Part shown: positions 17,320 to 25,758 of the stretch, piece after piece
Layout: every line of letters starts with the position of its first letter
Position numbering within the stretch: position 1 is the first letter of the stretch
Assembly (NCBI GenBank): GCA_963775875.1
Contig: CAVZKP010000014.1
Coordinates: 186,001-250,000 of the forward strand
Reading direction: 5' to 3'
Source of the DNA: AP-15 sp963775875
GTDB lineage: Bacteria; Pseudomonadota; Alphaproteobacteria; ATCC43930; CGMCC-115725
DNA length: 64,000 nt
The notes under the pieces: generated by a model
Seen by the model: only the letters and a program-made list of their open reading frames with translations
What the model was told of the DNA's origin: nothing
The model's database searches: none
Made by a program: the position numbers and the translations under genes

Positions 17320-18708
17320 TCAGCCCGAGGCGCGGCGATTGAACACGGCGAGCCCGCGCAGGATATCCAACGCCTGGGTTAATTGCTCGTCGTTGGCGCC
17401 GCCAATTTCGCCAGTGGCAACGGATGGCGCGTTCTTCCGCGGCGTCGCGGTAGCACCGGGAGGAACCGCTGCCGGGCTCGGCTTAGCTACCGGGGCGGGT
17501 TTGCCGGCAGGCGCGGCGGCGCCGGGGACGGACGTAGCGGCGGGGGCCGGCTGGTCCGGGTTTTTGAGAGCTCCCGGCAGGTCGGCTTCGTGAATCTCCT
17601 CGCCCTCGGCCAGCTTTTCGATCTTCAGCGGGGTTACGGTGAGATCGGGCTCGAGGCCTTTACCGTCGATCTCCCGCCCGTCGGGGGTGGTGAACCGGGC
17701 GGTGGTCAGGCTGATCGCACCGCCGCTGGCGAGTGGGATTACCGTCTCGACCCCGCTTTCGCCATAGGTTTTGGTGCCGACCAGCATGGCGCGGTGATTA
17801 TCCTGCAGCGCGCCGGCAACGAGCTCGGCCTCGCGCGCGGTTCCGCCGTTGACCAGCACGACAATCGGCAGCCCCTTGACCAGATCGCCCGGAGGAGCGG
17901 TGATGTGCTTGACGCTGTCCGGTTTGCGGCCCTTGAGCAGAGCCACGTCGCCCTTGTCGAGGAAGGCGGCTGCCGTCGCCACGGCATCCTGGAAATTGCC
18001 GCCCGGATTGTTGCGCAGGTCGAGAACCAGGCCGAGCAGCTTGCCGCCGGTTTTTTGCCGCAGATCCTGCACCGCGGCAGCCAGCGCCGCCGCAGTGCCG
18101 TCGTCGAAGCCGGCCAGCCGCACATAGCCGAGATTTCCGTCTTCGACCCGCGCCGTGACGGTCTGGAGATTTTCCGCCGCACGCTTGACTTTGAGCTTGA
18201 TCGGGGCGCCCTCGCCGCGCTCGAGGATCAGAGCCACCGTGCTGCCGGGAGCCCCGCGCAATTCCCGCTGGACATCGGCCAGGCTCATCTCGTAGGTGGG
18301 CTGCTTGTCGATCGAGAAGATCAGATCGCCTGGCTGGATCCCGGCCGCGGCCGCCGGCGAGCCGTCGCGCGGCGAAATCACCTTGAAGTCGCCTTTGTCG
18401 AGCGCCAGCACCACGCCGATCCCAACCTCGCCGCTATTGGCTGGCTCGCGCAATGCCTGATAGGCGGCCGGGTCGATATAAGCAGCGCGTGGATCGAGCC
18501 CCGAGAGCATGCCGCTGATCGCTGCGCCGATCAGCTTGGGGTCGGCAACCGGGTCGACCGCGTCCTGGCGAATGCGTTCGAAGGCTTCGTCGAACAGGTT
18601 CAGCTCTTCGTAGATGGCGTCCTTATCGGTCGCCTGCTGCTGGGCGACGGTTACGCCGGCCGGGGCGACCAAAGCCGTCGCCAGGATCAACAGAGACAGT
18701 TTCCGCAC
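17320..18708 (-). CDS. S41 (CtpA-like) peptidase homologue lacking the catalytic triad
   Basis: A 462-residue exported protein. The GTG at 18708 follows GGAGGG by eight bases and yields a clean signal peptide (MRKLSLLILATALVAPAG), so I prefer it to the ATG ten codons upstream. A PDZ domain spans about 92-175 (GIGVVLALDKGDFKVIS ... IQPGDLIFSID), and the peptidase core has YVRLAGFDDGTAAALAAAV and LVLDLRNNPGGNFQDAV. In place of the usual GSASASE the site reads GGTAREAE (Arg292 for the nucleophile), and in place of FGKGSVQ it reads YGESGVE (Glu317 and Glu321). The Ser, Lys and Gln of the family are therefore all replaced. The Ala/Pro-rich region after residue ~390 is a disordered linker. Probably a binding or scaffold pseudoprotease. 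Confidence 0.88.
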   Translation of the reverse strand: MRKLSLLILATALVAPAGVTVAQQQATDKDAIYEELNLFDEAFERIRQDAVDPVADPKLIGAAISGMLSGLDPRAAYIDPAAYQALREPANSGEVGIGVVLALDKGDFKVISPRDGSPAAAAGIQPGDLIFSIDKQPTYEMSLADVQRELRGAPGSTVALILERGEGAPIKLKVKRAAENLQTVTARVEDGNLGYVRLAGFDDGTAAALAAAVQDLRQKTGGKLLGLVLDLRNNPGGNFQDAVATAAAFLDKGDVALLKGRKPDSVKHITAPPGDLVKGLPIVVLVNGGTAREAELVAGALQDNHRAMLVGTKTYGESGVETVIPLASGGAISLTTARFTTPDGREIDGKGLEPDLTVTPLKIEKLAEGEEIHEADLPGALKNPDQPAPAATSVPGAAAPAGKPAPVAKPSPAAVPPGATATPRKNAPSVATGEIGGANDEQLTQALDILRGLAVFNRRASG

Positions 18709-18876
18709 AGGCGACGCCCTCCATTGCAGCGCGCCCACCCCTTACGACGCCATTGAGGCGGATCAGAAGCTCGCAGGGAGGCTCGCTCGAATTTCGGGAC
18801 CCTACCCGACCAATCGTGGCATTACCATGATCCTGGCCGCCTGACCGCCGACGCCCTCGGGGCAAAGGACCATCGA

Positions 18877-19271
18877 ATGGATATGCTCGCGCGGATCAAC
18901 GAGGAGATGCTGCCCTTCGCGAGGCTGTTGGGTATCGAGTTCGCCAGCGCCTCGGCTGACCGGATCATCGCCCGGATGAATGTGCGCGAGGATCTCTGCA
19001 CCCGGCCGGCGGTGCTGCATGGCGGCGCCCTGATGGCCTTCGCCGATACGCTCGGCGCGACCGGCACGATCCTCAACCTGCCCCCGGGGCCGGCACCACG
19101 ACGATCGAAAGCAAGACCAACTTTATCGCTCCAGCGCCGGTCGGAACGCTGGTGATCGGCGAGGCGACGCCGATCCATCGCGGCCGGCGGACCATGATCT
19201 GGCAGATTCGGGTGACGACGCCCGAAGGGCGGCTGGTCGCGCTCGTCACCCAGACCCAGCTGATCCTGTGA
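18877..19271 (+). pseudogene. PaaI/hotdog-fold thioesterase, one-base frameshift
   Basis: The reading frame from ATG 18877 encodes MDMLARINEEMLPFARLLGIEF and LCTRPAVLHGGALMAFADTLGATGTILNLPPG, the HGG motif and helix of PaaI-type thioesterases. It then breaks. The -1 frame continues exactly where expected with AGTTTIESKTNFIAPAPVGT, GEATPIHRGRRTMIWQIRV and ALVTQTQLIL, stopping at 19269-19271. The break falls in a C5-G4 run at 19081-19089, and one more C would give an intact 131-residue protein. This is most easily a homopolymer error. Substrates of such enzymes are acyl-CoAs in aromatic or fatty-acid catabolism. Confidence 0.82.
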
Positions 19272-19480
19272 GAGCCGAACCGGCTACAGAAACTCGCGCA
19301 CCCTTAGCTGGTCCAAGGTCTGGTCGCGGGATTGCGGCTCGTGCGCAGGGTGGTCATGACGCTTATTCTCATTCGCCGACACCCATCGCAGTTGCCGTCA
19401 CCAATCTCTCCGTTCGCCGAGAAGATGATCCCGGCGCGGTGATGCCGCATCGCCGCCTGCTCGCCAACGGTCGATTTTGC

Positions 19481-20362
19481 TCAGCCGTCTTGCGCCCGAA
19501 ACAGCATCGTCCCGCCGGCCGCGGCAGTCAGCGTCACCGCTATGCCGCCGGCGATCGCATGATAGTCGACCCCAGCGGCGTCGAGAAGCCGACGCAGCCG
19601 ATCGAGGCTGGCGACTTCGATCTCGCTCGCGGCGAGATAAGGCAGCGGCGGTCCAGACGCGATGCCAAGTTCGCCCGCGAGAAACTCCGGCGTCGCGAAG
19701 CGCAGCGCGCCGCGTTCGAGGGAAATCGTCGTGACCTTACCCTCGCGTCGCGCCGAGCGCCCGGTAAAGCGGGCAAAGCGCGCGGCCGGTTCGGCCGGTT
19801 CGGCGGCGGCGATCCATACCGCCGCCAGCGCTTGCGCCCCGTTAGGGTGGTCGAGATCGGATTCGCGCCACACCAGCTTCTCGGTGTGATGGGTGAGAAA
19901 CTGGGTGCGGCCCTCCGGCATCGGGCCGGGGGCGATCCGGGCGATGGTGAACCGCGCCTCTGACTCGCCGTTTTCGGTTATGACCGGGCGGCGCATATCA
20001 ACGAGCGGCAGCACCGGGAAGCCGGCGGCCGCCAGCCGCCGGTGCTCGGCGGCGGCATCCGCGCTGCTGAAAGCGGCGAGATGCAGCCCGGTATGGCGGG
20101 TCAGCCGATCGTGCAGCTGCTGCGCCAGCGGCGTGTCAGCGGTGGCGGCGAGGATCTCGACATAGCCGCGCCGCAACATCGCGCAGCGGTTGCCAGTGCC
20201 CGCCGGCACCGGTTTGCCGTCGACCCGGTTGGTTTGCAGAGTGTACGGGGTGAGCCGGAAGCCGCAATGTTGCAGCGCCCCCGCCGCGGGGTCCATCGCC
20301 GGCACGAAATGGGCGACATGGTCGAGAAATACCGCGCCCGCTTCGGGCAATTGGGTCGCCAT
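19481..20362 (-). CDS. VOC / glyoxalase-like domain protein
   Basis: A 293-residue protein with two glyoxalase-like modules. The start at 20362 (MATQLPEAGAVFLDHVAHFVPAMDPA) has GGAGAG upstream; twelve codons of frame before it are ignored. LDHVAHFVPAMDPAAGALQHCGF resembles the family start, and FLTHHTEKLVWRESDLDHPNGAQAL carries His and Glu residues reminiscent of metal ligands. The C-terminal region repeats the fold with EIEVASLDRLRRLLDAAGVDY and a final beta hairpin. Function unknown; many relatives are poorly characterised. Confidence 0.72.
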   Translation of the reverse strand: MATQLPEAGAVFLDHVAHFVPAMDPAAGALQHCGFRLTPYTLQTNRVDGKPVPAGTGNRCAMLRRGYVEILAATADTPLAQQLHDRLTRHTGLHLAAFSSADAAAEHRRLAAAGFPVLPLVDMRRPVITENGESEARFTIARIAPGPMPEGRTQFLTHHTEKLVWRESDLDHPNGAQALAAVWIAAAEPAEPAARFARFTGRSARREGKVTTISLERGALRFATPEFLAGELGIASGPPLPYLAASEIEVASLDRLRRLLDAAGVDYHAIAGGIAVTLTAAAGGTMLFRAQDG

Positions 20363-20569
20363 CGCACTCTCCGCATTCCGCCGGCCGTGTTGCCGCATTG
20401 CGGCCGGCGATCAAACTCGCACGGCCGGTGTTTGCCAAGCGCCTGCTGTCGATCCGGCTCGCCGCCATAGTCGATTGCAGCCGATTTGCGCTGCGAACCC
20501 CTTGACGTGGCTGGACAACCATCTCGATCCACTCTATTTCACTATTCAACCTTCGGCGGCAGCTTGAGC

Positions 20570-21691
20570 ATGGCTTTGGCGTTCGCTCGCATCTCGATCT
20601 CGATGCGCAGGAAGCTCGCTTCGATCCTGCTGGCGGTGACGATTTTCGCGCTGCTCGCAGGATTGTCCACACTAGCCAAGGGCCGCCCGCTCGCCTTTGG
20701 CGTGCTGAATGCGATTTTTGTCGGTACCGGGGTCGGCCTCTTCGAACAGTTCTATGTACAGAGCCAGCGCGGCCGTTGGTTCCGCAGCATTCATCCGTTG
20801 CTTTCGATCGGCATTTACACTGTGGTGGTCGCGATACTCTTTGTCTTTGCGATCAATCTTACCCATCTTCTGCTGTACCGTTTATACCCATCGCCGGTCC
20901 CGTATGGCAGGCTGCCGTTCGTGCTCCCCAATGTCATCGTGTATTCAGTAATCGGCATCGTGGTGATGCGCGCGGTGCATTTCATCGGCATCGATACCTT
21001 GTTCCACCTGATGATTGGGACCTATCACCGCCCGGTAGTCGAAGAGAAAGTGCTGGTCTTCGTCGATATCAACGATTCGACGGGTCTGGCCGAGAAACTG
21101 GGTGCGCTGAAGATCAAGTCGCTGGTCGGCAAGTTTCTATTCGATATTTCGAAGCCGATCACCGATTTCGGCGGTGAAATCTATCTCTACAAAGGCGACG
21201 GTTTGATCGCGATCTGGGATTGGCAGGAGGCGGTGCGCGACGACAAGATTTTGCGGGCGCTCGACGCGGTTTTCGCCACCCTCGGCCGCGAGCGCGAGCG
21301 CTATCTGGCGCAGTTCGGGGTGGCCCCGAAGTTCCGGATCGGGGTCCACGGCGGCGATGTCGTCGTCAGCGAACAGGGCGACACCAAACGATCGATCGGC
21401 ATTTACGGCAGTACGATCAATATCGCTTCACGCATGGAGGAAGCGGCCAAAGCACATGGCGTCGTCTGCGCCATATCGGGGGATGTCGCTCGCGCGCTGT
21501 CGGGTTCATCGAGCCGGTTGCGCCCGATCGGCTACGAGAAAATCAAGGGCATCGCCACCGAGATCCCGATTTTCGAGTATCGGGACGACGGCGAAGCGGC
21601 AACGGTGTCAAAAGGATGGAAGGCCGGCTGGGGCAGGCGGCGGCGAGGCGCGGTTGCCCGGCTCAAAGCGCTTTCCGAAAGGTCAAATTGA
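20570..21691 (+). CDS. Membrane-anchored class III adenylate/guanylate cyclase
   Basis: A 373-residue signalling enzyme. The N-terminal ~170 residues hold four or five hydrophobic helices (LASILLAVTIFALLAGL, AFGVLNAIFVGTGVGLF, SIGIYTVVVAILFVFAINL, VLPNVIVYSVIGIVVM). The cyclase domain follows: VFVDINDSTGLAEKLG with the first metal Asp, GGEIYLYKGDGLIAIWDW with the second, and IYGSTINIASRMEEAAKAHG containing the transition-state Asn and Arg. All catalytic positions are present, so it should be active, making cAMP from ATP. I chose the ATG at 20570, although a later ATG at 20603 is possible. Its 3' end overlaps the convergent alkB by 29 bp. Confidence 0.88.
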   Translation: MALAFARISISMRRKLASILLAVTIFALLAGLSTLAKGRPLAFGVLNAIFVGTGVGLFEQFYVQSQRGRWFRSIHPLLSIGIYTVVVAILFVFAINLTHLLLYRLYPSPVPYGRLPFVLPNVIVYSVIGIVVMRAVHFIGIDTLFHLMIGTYHRPVVEEKVLVFVDINDSTGLAEKLGALKIKSLVGKFLFDISKPITDFGGEIYLYKGDGLIAIWDWQEAVRDDKILRALDAVFATLGRERERYLAQFGVAPKFRIGVHGGDVVVSEQGDTKRSIGIYGSTINIASRMEEAAKAHGVVCAISGDVARALSGSSSRLRPIGYEKIKGIATEIPIFEYRDDGEAATVSKGWKAGWGRRRRGAVARLKALSERSN

Positions 21692-22334
21692 TCCGGCTCC
21701 GGCCGGTCAGCAGATCCTCTGCCTCAGCAAGCGGCGCCACGCCGTGATAAACTAAGCGGGCGGGACCGCCCCACACGACAACATCGCCGCCCTCCAGCCG
21801 AATTCGCGATAGCTGATCCTTGCGGCTGAGGCCGCCGAACAGAAACGTCGCCGGCAGCCCGAGCGAGACCGAGACCACCGGGGCGCTCAGGTCGCGTTCG
21901 TCTTCATCGCGGTGCAAGGACAGGCGCGCGCCCGGCTCGTAGCGGTTGATCAGGCAGGCGTCGGGTTCGAAGCCGGCGAAGCCGGCGGCCGCCGCCGCGC
22001 GTTCGGCGAGCGACTGAAACCCCGCCGGAAACGGCGGCCAAGGCCGCCCGGTCTTCGGATCGAGCGGCATATAGCGATAGCCGCTTCGGTCGGTTACCCA
22101 GCCGACCCGACCGCAATTGGTCATCGCCACTGACATGCTAAACCCGCCGGGGGTGACCATGTGGCGGAACGGCGACAGGGCGGCGATTCGGTCCGCCGCA
22201 GCGACGAGCTCCACGGCCGCAGAGCGGGCGAAACCGCGCAATAGCACCGCCCCCTCGGCAAGCGGGGTGACGCCTAACGGCAACAGATCGCCGCGAAACA
22301 GATCGCCGATGGCGAAAGCGGCGGGCCTGGTCAA
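21663..22334 (-). CDS. alkB: DNA oxidative demethylase AlkB
   Basis: A 223-residue Fe(II)/2-oxoglutarate dioxygenase that removes methyl lesions such as 1-methyladenine from DNA. It follows E. coli AlkB closely: FRHMVTPGGFSMSVAMTNCG, PDACLINRYEPGARLSLHRDEDE with iron ligands His141 and Asp143, VSVSLGLPATFLFGGL, GDVVVWGGPARLVYHGV with His197, and RSRINLTFR binding 2-oxoglutarate. The start is a TTG at 22334 that overlaps the stop of the upstream aldolase gene (TTGA), so the two are translationally coupled. No Ada-type promoter element is visible. Confidence 0.93.
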   Translation of the reverse strand: MTRPAAFAIGDLFRGDLLPLGVTPLAEGAVLLRGFARSAAVELVAAADRIAALSPFRHMVTPGGFSMSVAMTNCGRVGWVTDRSGYRYMPLDPKTGRPWPPFPAGFQSLAERAAAAAGFAGFEPDACLINRYEPGARLSLHRDEDERDLSAPVVSVSLGLPATFLFGGLSRKDQLSRIRLEGGDVVVWGGPARLVYHGVAPLAEAEDLLTGRSRINLTFRKAL

Positions 22335-23131
22335 CCGAGCGGGATCGCGCGCAGTGCGGAGGTATCCTGGCGCGCGCCGGCGAGGACGTAATTGACATCG
22401 GTTCCAGCGATGACGAAACGCGCGCCGAGCTGGATCAGTTCGCCCTGCAACCCGACATTGTGGCGGATGCCGCCGACGCCAAGCACCTTGCCGTGGCTCC
22501 GGCAGGCCTGCGCCACCCGCTCATAGGCCTGGCGCAGCCGCGGATGGTCGACCTGCCCCGGAATGCCGTAATCCGTCGTCAGATCGCCCGAGCCGATCAG
22601 CAGAACGTCGATCCCCGGCACCGCGGCGATCGCCGCGGCGTTCTCGATGCCCTCGGCGGTCTCGAGCATGACGATGACCACGGTGTCGGCATTGAGCCGA
22701 TCGTTCAAATCGCCGAGCGGCACCGCGCGATAGCCGAGCGCCGGCCCGAGCCCCATAACCGAACGCCGGCCCAGCGGCGGAAAGCGGCAATGGCGCACCA
22801 CCGCCTCGGCCTGGCCGCGGTTGTCGACATGCGGAACGATGACGCCCTGGGCGCCGCCGTCGAGGACCCGGCTCGACCAGTGCGCATCGTGGCTCGGCAC
22901 CCGCACCAGCGGGGTAATGCCGATACCCAGTGCGGCGGCGCAGATCGTCGCCGTCGTCTCGATCGAATAGGGGCTATGCTCCATATCGACGTACAGCGAA
23001 TCATAGCCGCCGGCTTTGGCGACCATGGCGATGTCGACCGAGCGGGCCAGACGCAGGTTCATGCACAGAACCAGTTCGCCGGCCGCGAGCTTCCGCTTCA
23101 TCGAATTGCCGGCAACAGTGTCTTCGGCCAT
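22331..23131 (-). CDS. HpcH/HpaI family aldolase
   Basis: A 266-residue class II pyruvate aldolase of the 4-hydroxy-2-oxoheptanedioate type. VAKAGGYDSLYVDMEHSPYSIE contains the active-site His region. LVRVPSHDAHWSSRVLDGGAQGVIVPHV, VIVMLETAEGIENAAAIAAVPG with the metal Glu and IGSGDLTTDYGIPG with the metal Asp are all conserved. The ATG at 23131 is preceded by GGAAGGACG; an in-frame extension into the repeat region upstream is not used. It is coupled to alkB. Natural substrates of relatives come from homoprotocatechuate or sugar-acid breakdown. Confidence 0.9.
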   Translation of the reverse strand: MAEDTVAGNSMKRKLAAGELVLCMNLRLARSVDIAMVAKAGGYDSLYVDMEHSPYSIETTATICAAALGIGITPLVRVPSHDAHWSSRVLDGGAQGVIVPHVDNRGQAEAVVRHCRFPPLGRRSVMGLGPALGYRAVPLGDLNDRLNADTVVIVMLETAEGIENAAAIAAVPGIDVLLIGSGDLTTDYGIPGQVDHPRLRQAYERVAQACRSHGKVLGVGGIRHNVGLQGELIQLGARFVIAGTDVNYVLAGARQDTSALRAIPLG

Positions 23132-23144
23132 CGGCGTCCTTCCC

Positions 23145-23252
23145 TGCCCCTCACCCCGGCGCTCTCCCCGCTTGCGGGGCGAGGCAGCAATGCATTCGAA
23201 TTTCCACCCGCCCCGCGCGAGCGGGGAAGGCAATGGCCCATCGCCTCAGCGA
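23145..23252. repeat. Intergenic palindromic repeat cluster
   Basis: The gap between the BNR-repeat gene and the aldolase holds two hairpins with the same arms: CCCCGC-TT-GCGGGG at 23166-23179 and CCCCGC-GCGA-GCGGGG at 23211-23226, set in C-rich CTCACCCC / CTCTCCCC sequence. This has the look of the REP-like GC palindromes common between genes of alphaproteobacteria. Related sequences appear inside imuB (50878-50902) and dnaE2 (52181-52213). Confidence 0.6.
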
Positions 23253-23279
23253 CGGGGGCGAGGAGCGGCGGACCGCTTT

Positions 23280-24326
23280 TTATCCGCAGGCGACGGCGTA
23301 GACGTCGCGCACGCCCTCGGGCAGGCGATGCTCATGCCAACTGCGGCCGCCATCCTGAGTACCGAACACCTGGCCAAAGCGGGACACGCCGTAGACCTGG
23401 CTGGAATCGCGCGGATGCACCGCAACGCCCATCATCGTCGCTTCAGCCTTGATCCCGTGGTCGAAACGCTTCCAGGTCTGGCCGACATCGTCGCTGCGAT
23501 AGATCGCGCCATCGGTGCTGCGCGCCGCCGGGCTGAGGCAGGCGTACAGGACCTTGGGGTCCTGCGGCGAGACGCGGATGTCGCGGCCGTAGGTCAATGG
23601 CGAGAAGCGGCCGATCTCCATATCCTGCCAGCTCTGGCCCTTATCATTGCTGCGGAACAGGCCCATCCGGTTGGCGAGGAATACGGTGCCGGGCGCGGCG
23701 GCGCTGCACGCCAGCGCATGGCCGTCGAGCATGCCCTCGATCTCGGTCTGGCTGCCGATCCGGCTCCTGTATTTTGGCTGCTCGCAGAAGCGGATCAGAT
23801 CGGCGGTGCAATCCTCCCAGCTCTCGCCGCCGTTGCGGCTGCGCATCGCGCCGTTGGCTTCGAGCGTCGCATAGACGTCATCGGGTGAGTTGGGATCGAC
23901 ATCGAGCCGCATGACCCGGCAGGCGAACTGCATGATTACCCGGTCGGGCAGGCCAGGATCTGCCATCTTGCGCCACGTGTCGCCGCCGTCCTCGCTGCGG
24001 AACACCCCAGGCGGGGTGGCCCCGGCATAGATGATGCGCGGGTTTTTCGGGTGGATGCAGACCGACCAGATGTCGGCCTCGCCGGGGAGGTTCAGCCGCT
24101 CCCAGTGGTCGCCGCGGTCGGTGCTGCGAAAGCTGCCCTTGGTCGTTCCGATATAGACGGTGTCCGGATGCTCGGGATGAACGGTGACCGCGTGAACCTC
24201 AGCGCCATCAGGCAGGCCGTTGGTCAGGCGCTGCCAGCCACCGTCGCCGACGGTCTGGCGGAAAACGCCGCCCATCGTCCCGCCCATCGACGCTGCCGCA
24301 CCGGCATAAACATGTGTAGCCGCCAT
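23280..24326 (-). CDS. BNR/WD40-like beta-propeller (sialidase-fold) protein
   Basis: A 348-residue protein made of repeated Asp-box/BNR units: GSFRSTDRGDHWERL, GVFRSEDGGDTWRKM, GAMRSRNGGESWEDC, GLFRSNDKGQSWQDM, AIYRSDDVGQTWKRF and VFGTQDGGRSWHEH, about one per 45 residues, each after a strand such as DTVYIGTT or RIIYAGAT. This predicts a six- to seven-bladed propeller. No signal peptide is seen. There is no glycosidase nucleophile pattern that I can identify, so sialidase activity is not implied. The ATG at 24326 follows GGGAGGATACC. Confidence 0.8.
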   Translation of the reverse strand: MAATHVYAGAAASMGGTMGGVFRQTVGDGGWQRLTNGLPDGAEVHAVTVHPEHPDTVYIGTTKGSFRSTDRGDHWERLNLPGEADIWSVCIHPKNPRIIYAGATPPGVFRSEDGGDTWRKMADPGLPDRVIMQFACRVMRLDVDPNSPDDVYATLEANGAMRSRNGGESWEDCTADLIRFCEQPKYRSRIGSQTEIEGMLDGHALACSAAAPGTVFLANRMGLFRSNDKGQSWQDMEIGRFSPLTYGRDIRVSPQDPKVLYACLSPAARSTDGAIYRSDDVGQTWKRFDHGIKAEATMMGVAVHPRDSSQVYGVSRFGQVFGTQDGGRSWHEHRLPEGVRDVYAVACG

Positions 24327-24506
24327 GGTATCCTCCCTCGGCTTAAAGCTGGCGCGGATCATACGCTTCCGCCGGCGCTTGTCGCAAAGCTTTAGCGTGT
24401 TGCCGCAGGCGAACCGTTATCGTCGATGACCGCATGCGGCGCCATTCGCGGCTTTGGCGCTTTTTCTCTTGCAACCCGAGCACCGCTCACAGATCATGAA
24501 TAGCAC

Positions 24507-24512
24507 TATAAT
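24507..24512 (+). promoter_or_regulatory. Possible -10 element before the acyl-CoA dehydrogenase pair
   Basis: A perfect TATAAT lies 54 bp before the first acyl-CoA dehydrogenase start, in the most AT-rich part of a 239 bp gap. No convincing -35 box stands at 16-18 bp (CTCACA is the nearest), so the call is tentative. Confidence 0.3.
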
Positions 24513-24565
24513 ACTCTGATACAAAAAAGCTTTCTGGGTTTGATTATGAGCGGGAGACGCCGATC

Positions 24566-25756
24566 ATGGATTTCGCCGACAGCCCGGAGCACGCGGCCTT
24601 TCGCGCCGAATTCCGCGAATGGCTCGAAGCCAGTCTCCCCGAAGAAATCAAGGTTGACGACGCCGCTGACCAGCGCGTCGCCCCCGATCTGGAGACTTTG
24701 GAAAAGCGCATCGCCTGGCAGAAAAAGATGCACGCCGCGGGCTGGGTCGGCATTTCCTGGCCCAAGGAATATGGCGGCCGCGGCGCAAATTTCATGCAGC
24801 AGGTCATTTTCGACGAGGAGTATTTCCGCGCCCGCGCGCCGATCCTGCCGGGAGCGAGTGCGATCAACCTGCTCGGTCCGACCCTGATCCAATGCGGTAC
24901 CGAAGCGCAGAAAAAGCGTCATCTGCCGCGCATCCTCGCCGGCGAGGAGCGTTGGTGCCAGGGCTTTTCCGAACCCGGCGCCGGCGGCGATCTGGCGAGC
25001 CTGCGGACCCGCGCCGTCGATGCCGGCGATCATTTCCTGGTCAACGGCCAGAAGGTATGGACCTCCGGCGCGCATTTCGCCGATTGGTGCTTTTTGCTGG
25101 TGCGCACCGATCCCGAAGCGCCCAAGCACCACGGCATCAGCTATCTGCTGGTCGACATGAAGACGCCGGGCATCACCGTGCGCCCGCTGGTCTTGCTCAA
25201 CGGCCACCGCCATTTCAACGAGGTCTTTTTCGAAGACGTCATGGTGCCGAAGGAGAATTTGGTCGGCGAGCTGAACGAAGGCTGGAAGGTCGCGATCACG
25301 ACCTTGATGTTCGAGAGGAGCGGCGCCGGCGGGCGCGACCATGCCGCGCAGATCGCCCGCCTCACCGAACTCGCCAAGCAGTTCCCTAACCGCCAGGAGC
25401 CGGCCTGGAACGAGAGCCATATCCGTCAGCAGCTGGCCCAGCTGGCGATCGACGTCAAGGCGTTGCAGGTGACGCGATTGCGCGGGCTGACGCGGCGTTT
25501 GCGCGGCGAGCCGCCCGGTCCCGAAGGCTCGATCTTGAAACTCTTCGGCTCGGAATTGGCGCTGCGGATCGCCGATTTCTCGTCGACCCTGCTCGGCGCC
25601 TATGCCACCGTCGATGCGCCGACCGAGGTGGTGCCCGACGCGGCGCGCTGGCACCACCGCGTGCTCGGGGCCCGGCAATATACGATCGCCGGAGGCACCA
25701 GCGAGATCCAGCGCAACATCATCGGCGAGCGGGTGCTGGGATTGCCGAAAGGGTAA
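24566..25756 (+). CDS. Acyl-CoA dehydrogenase (first of tandem pair)
   Basis: A 396-residue flavoprotein that introduces a 2,3 double bond into acyl-CoAs. It shows the helical N-terminus (MDFADSPEHAAFRAEFREWLEA), GISWPKEYGGRG, the FAD/substrate loop WCQGFSEPGAGGDLASLRTRA, KVWTSGAHFADW, and the C-terminal YTIAGGTSEIQRNIIGERVLGLPKG. The ATG is preceded by GGGAGACG. A second acyl-CoA dehydrogenase begins two bases after its stop. Such adjacent, unlike pairs often form heteromers acting on bulky acyl-CoAs such as steroid side chains; that is inference here. Confidence 0.92.
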   Translation: MDFADSPEHAAFRAEFREWLEASLPEEIKVDDAADQRVAPDLETLEKRIAWQKKMHAAGWVGISWPKEYGGRGANFMQQVIFDEEYFRARAPILPGASAINLLGPTLIQCGTEAQKKRHLPRILAGEERWCQGFSEPGAGGDLASLRTRAVDAGDHFLVNGQKVWTSGAHFADWCFLLVRTDPEAPKHHGISYLLVDMKTPGITVRPLVLLNGHRHFNEVFFEDVMVPKENLVGELNEGWKVAITTLMFERSGAGGRDHAAQIARLTELAKQFPNRQEPAWNESHIRQQLAQLAIDVKALQVTRLRGLTRRLRGEPPGPEGSILKLFGSELALRIADFSSTLLGAYATVDAPTEVVPDAARWHHRVLGARQYTIAGGTSEIQRNIIGERVLGLPKG

Positions 25757-25758
25757 CG

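Noticed and set aside
17383..18756. A 457-codon plus-strand frame
   Set aside because: Shadow of the S41 homologue on the other strand.
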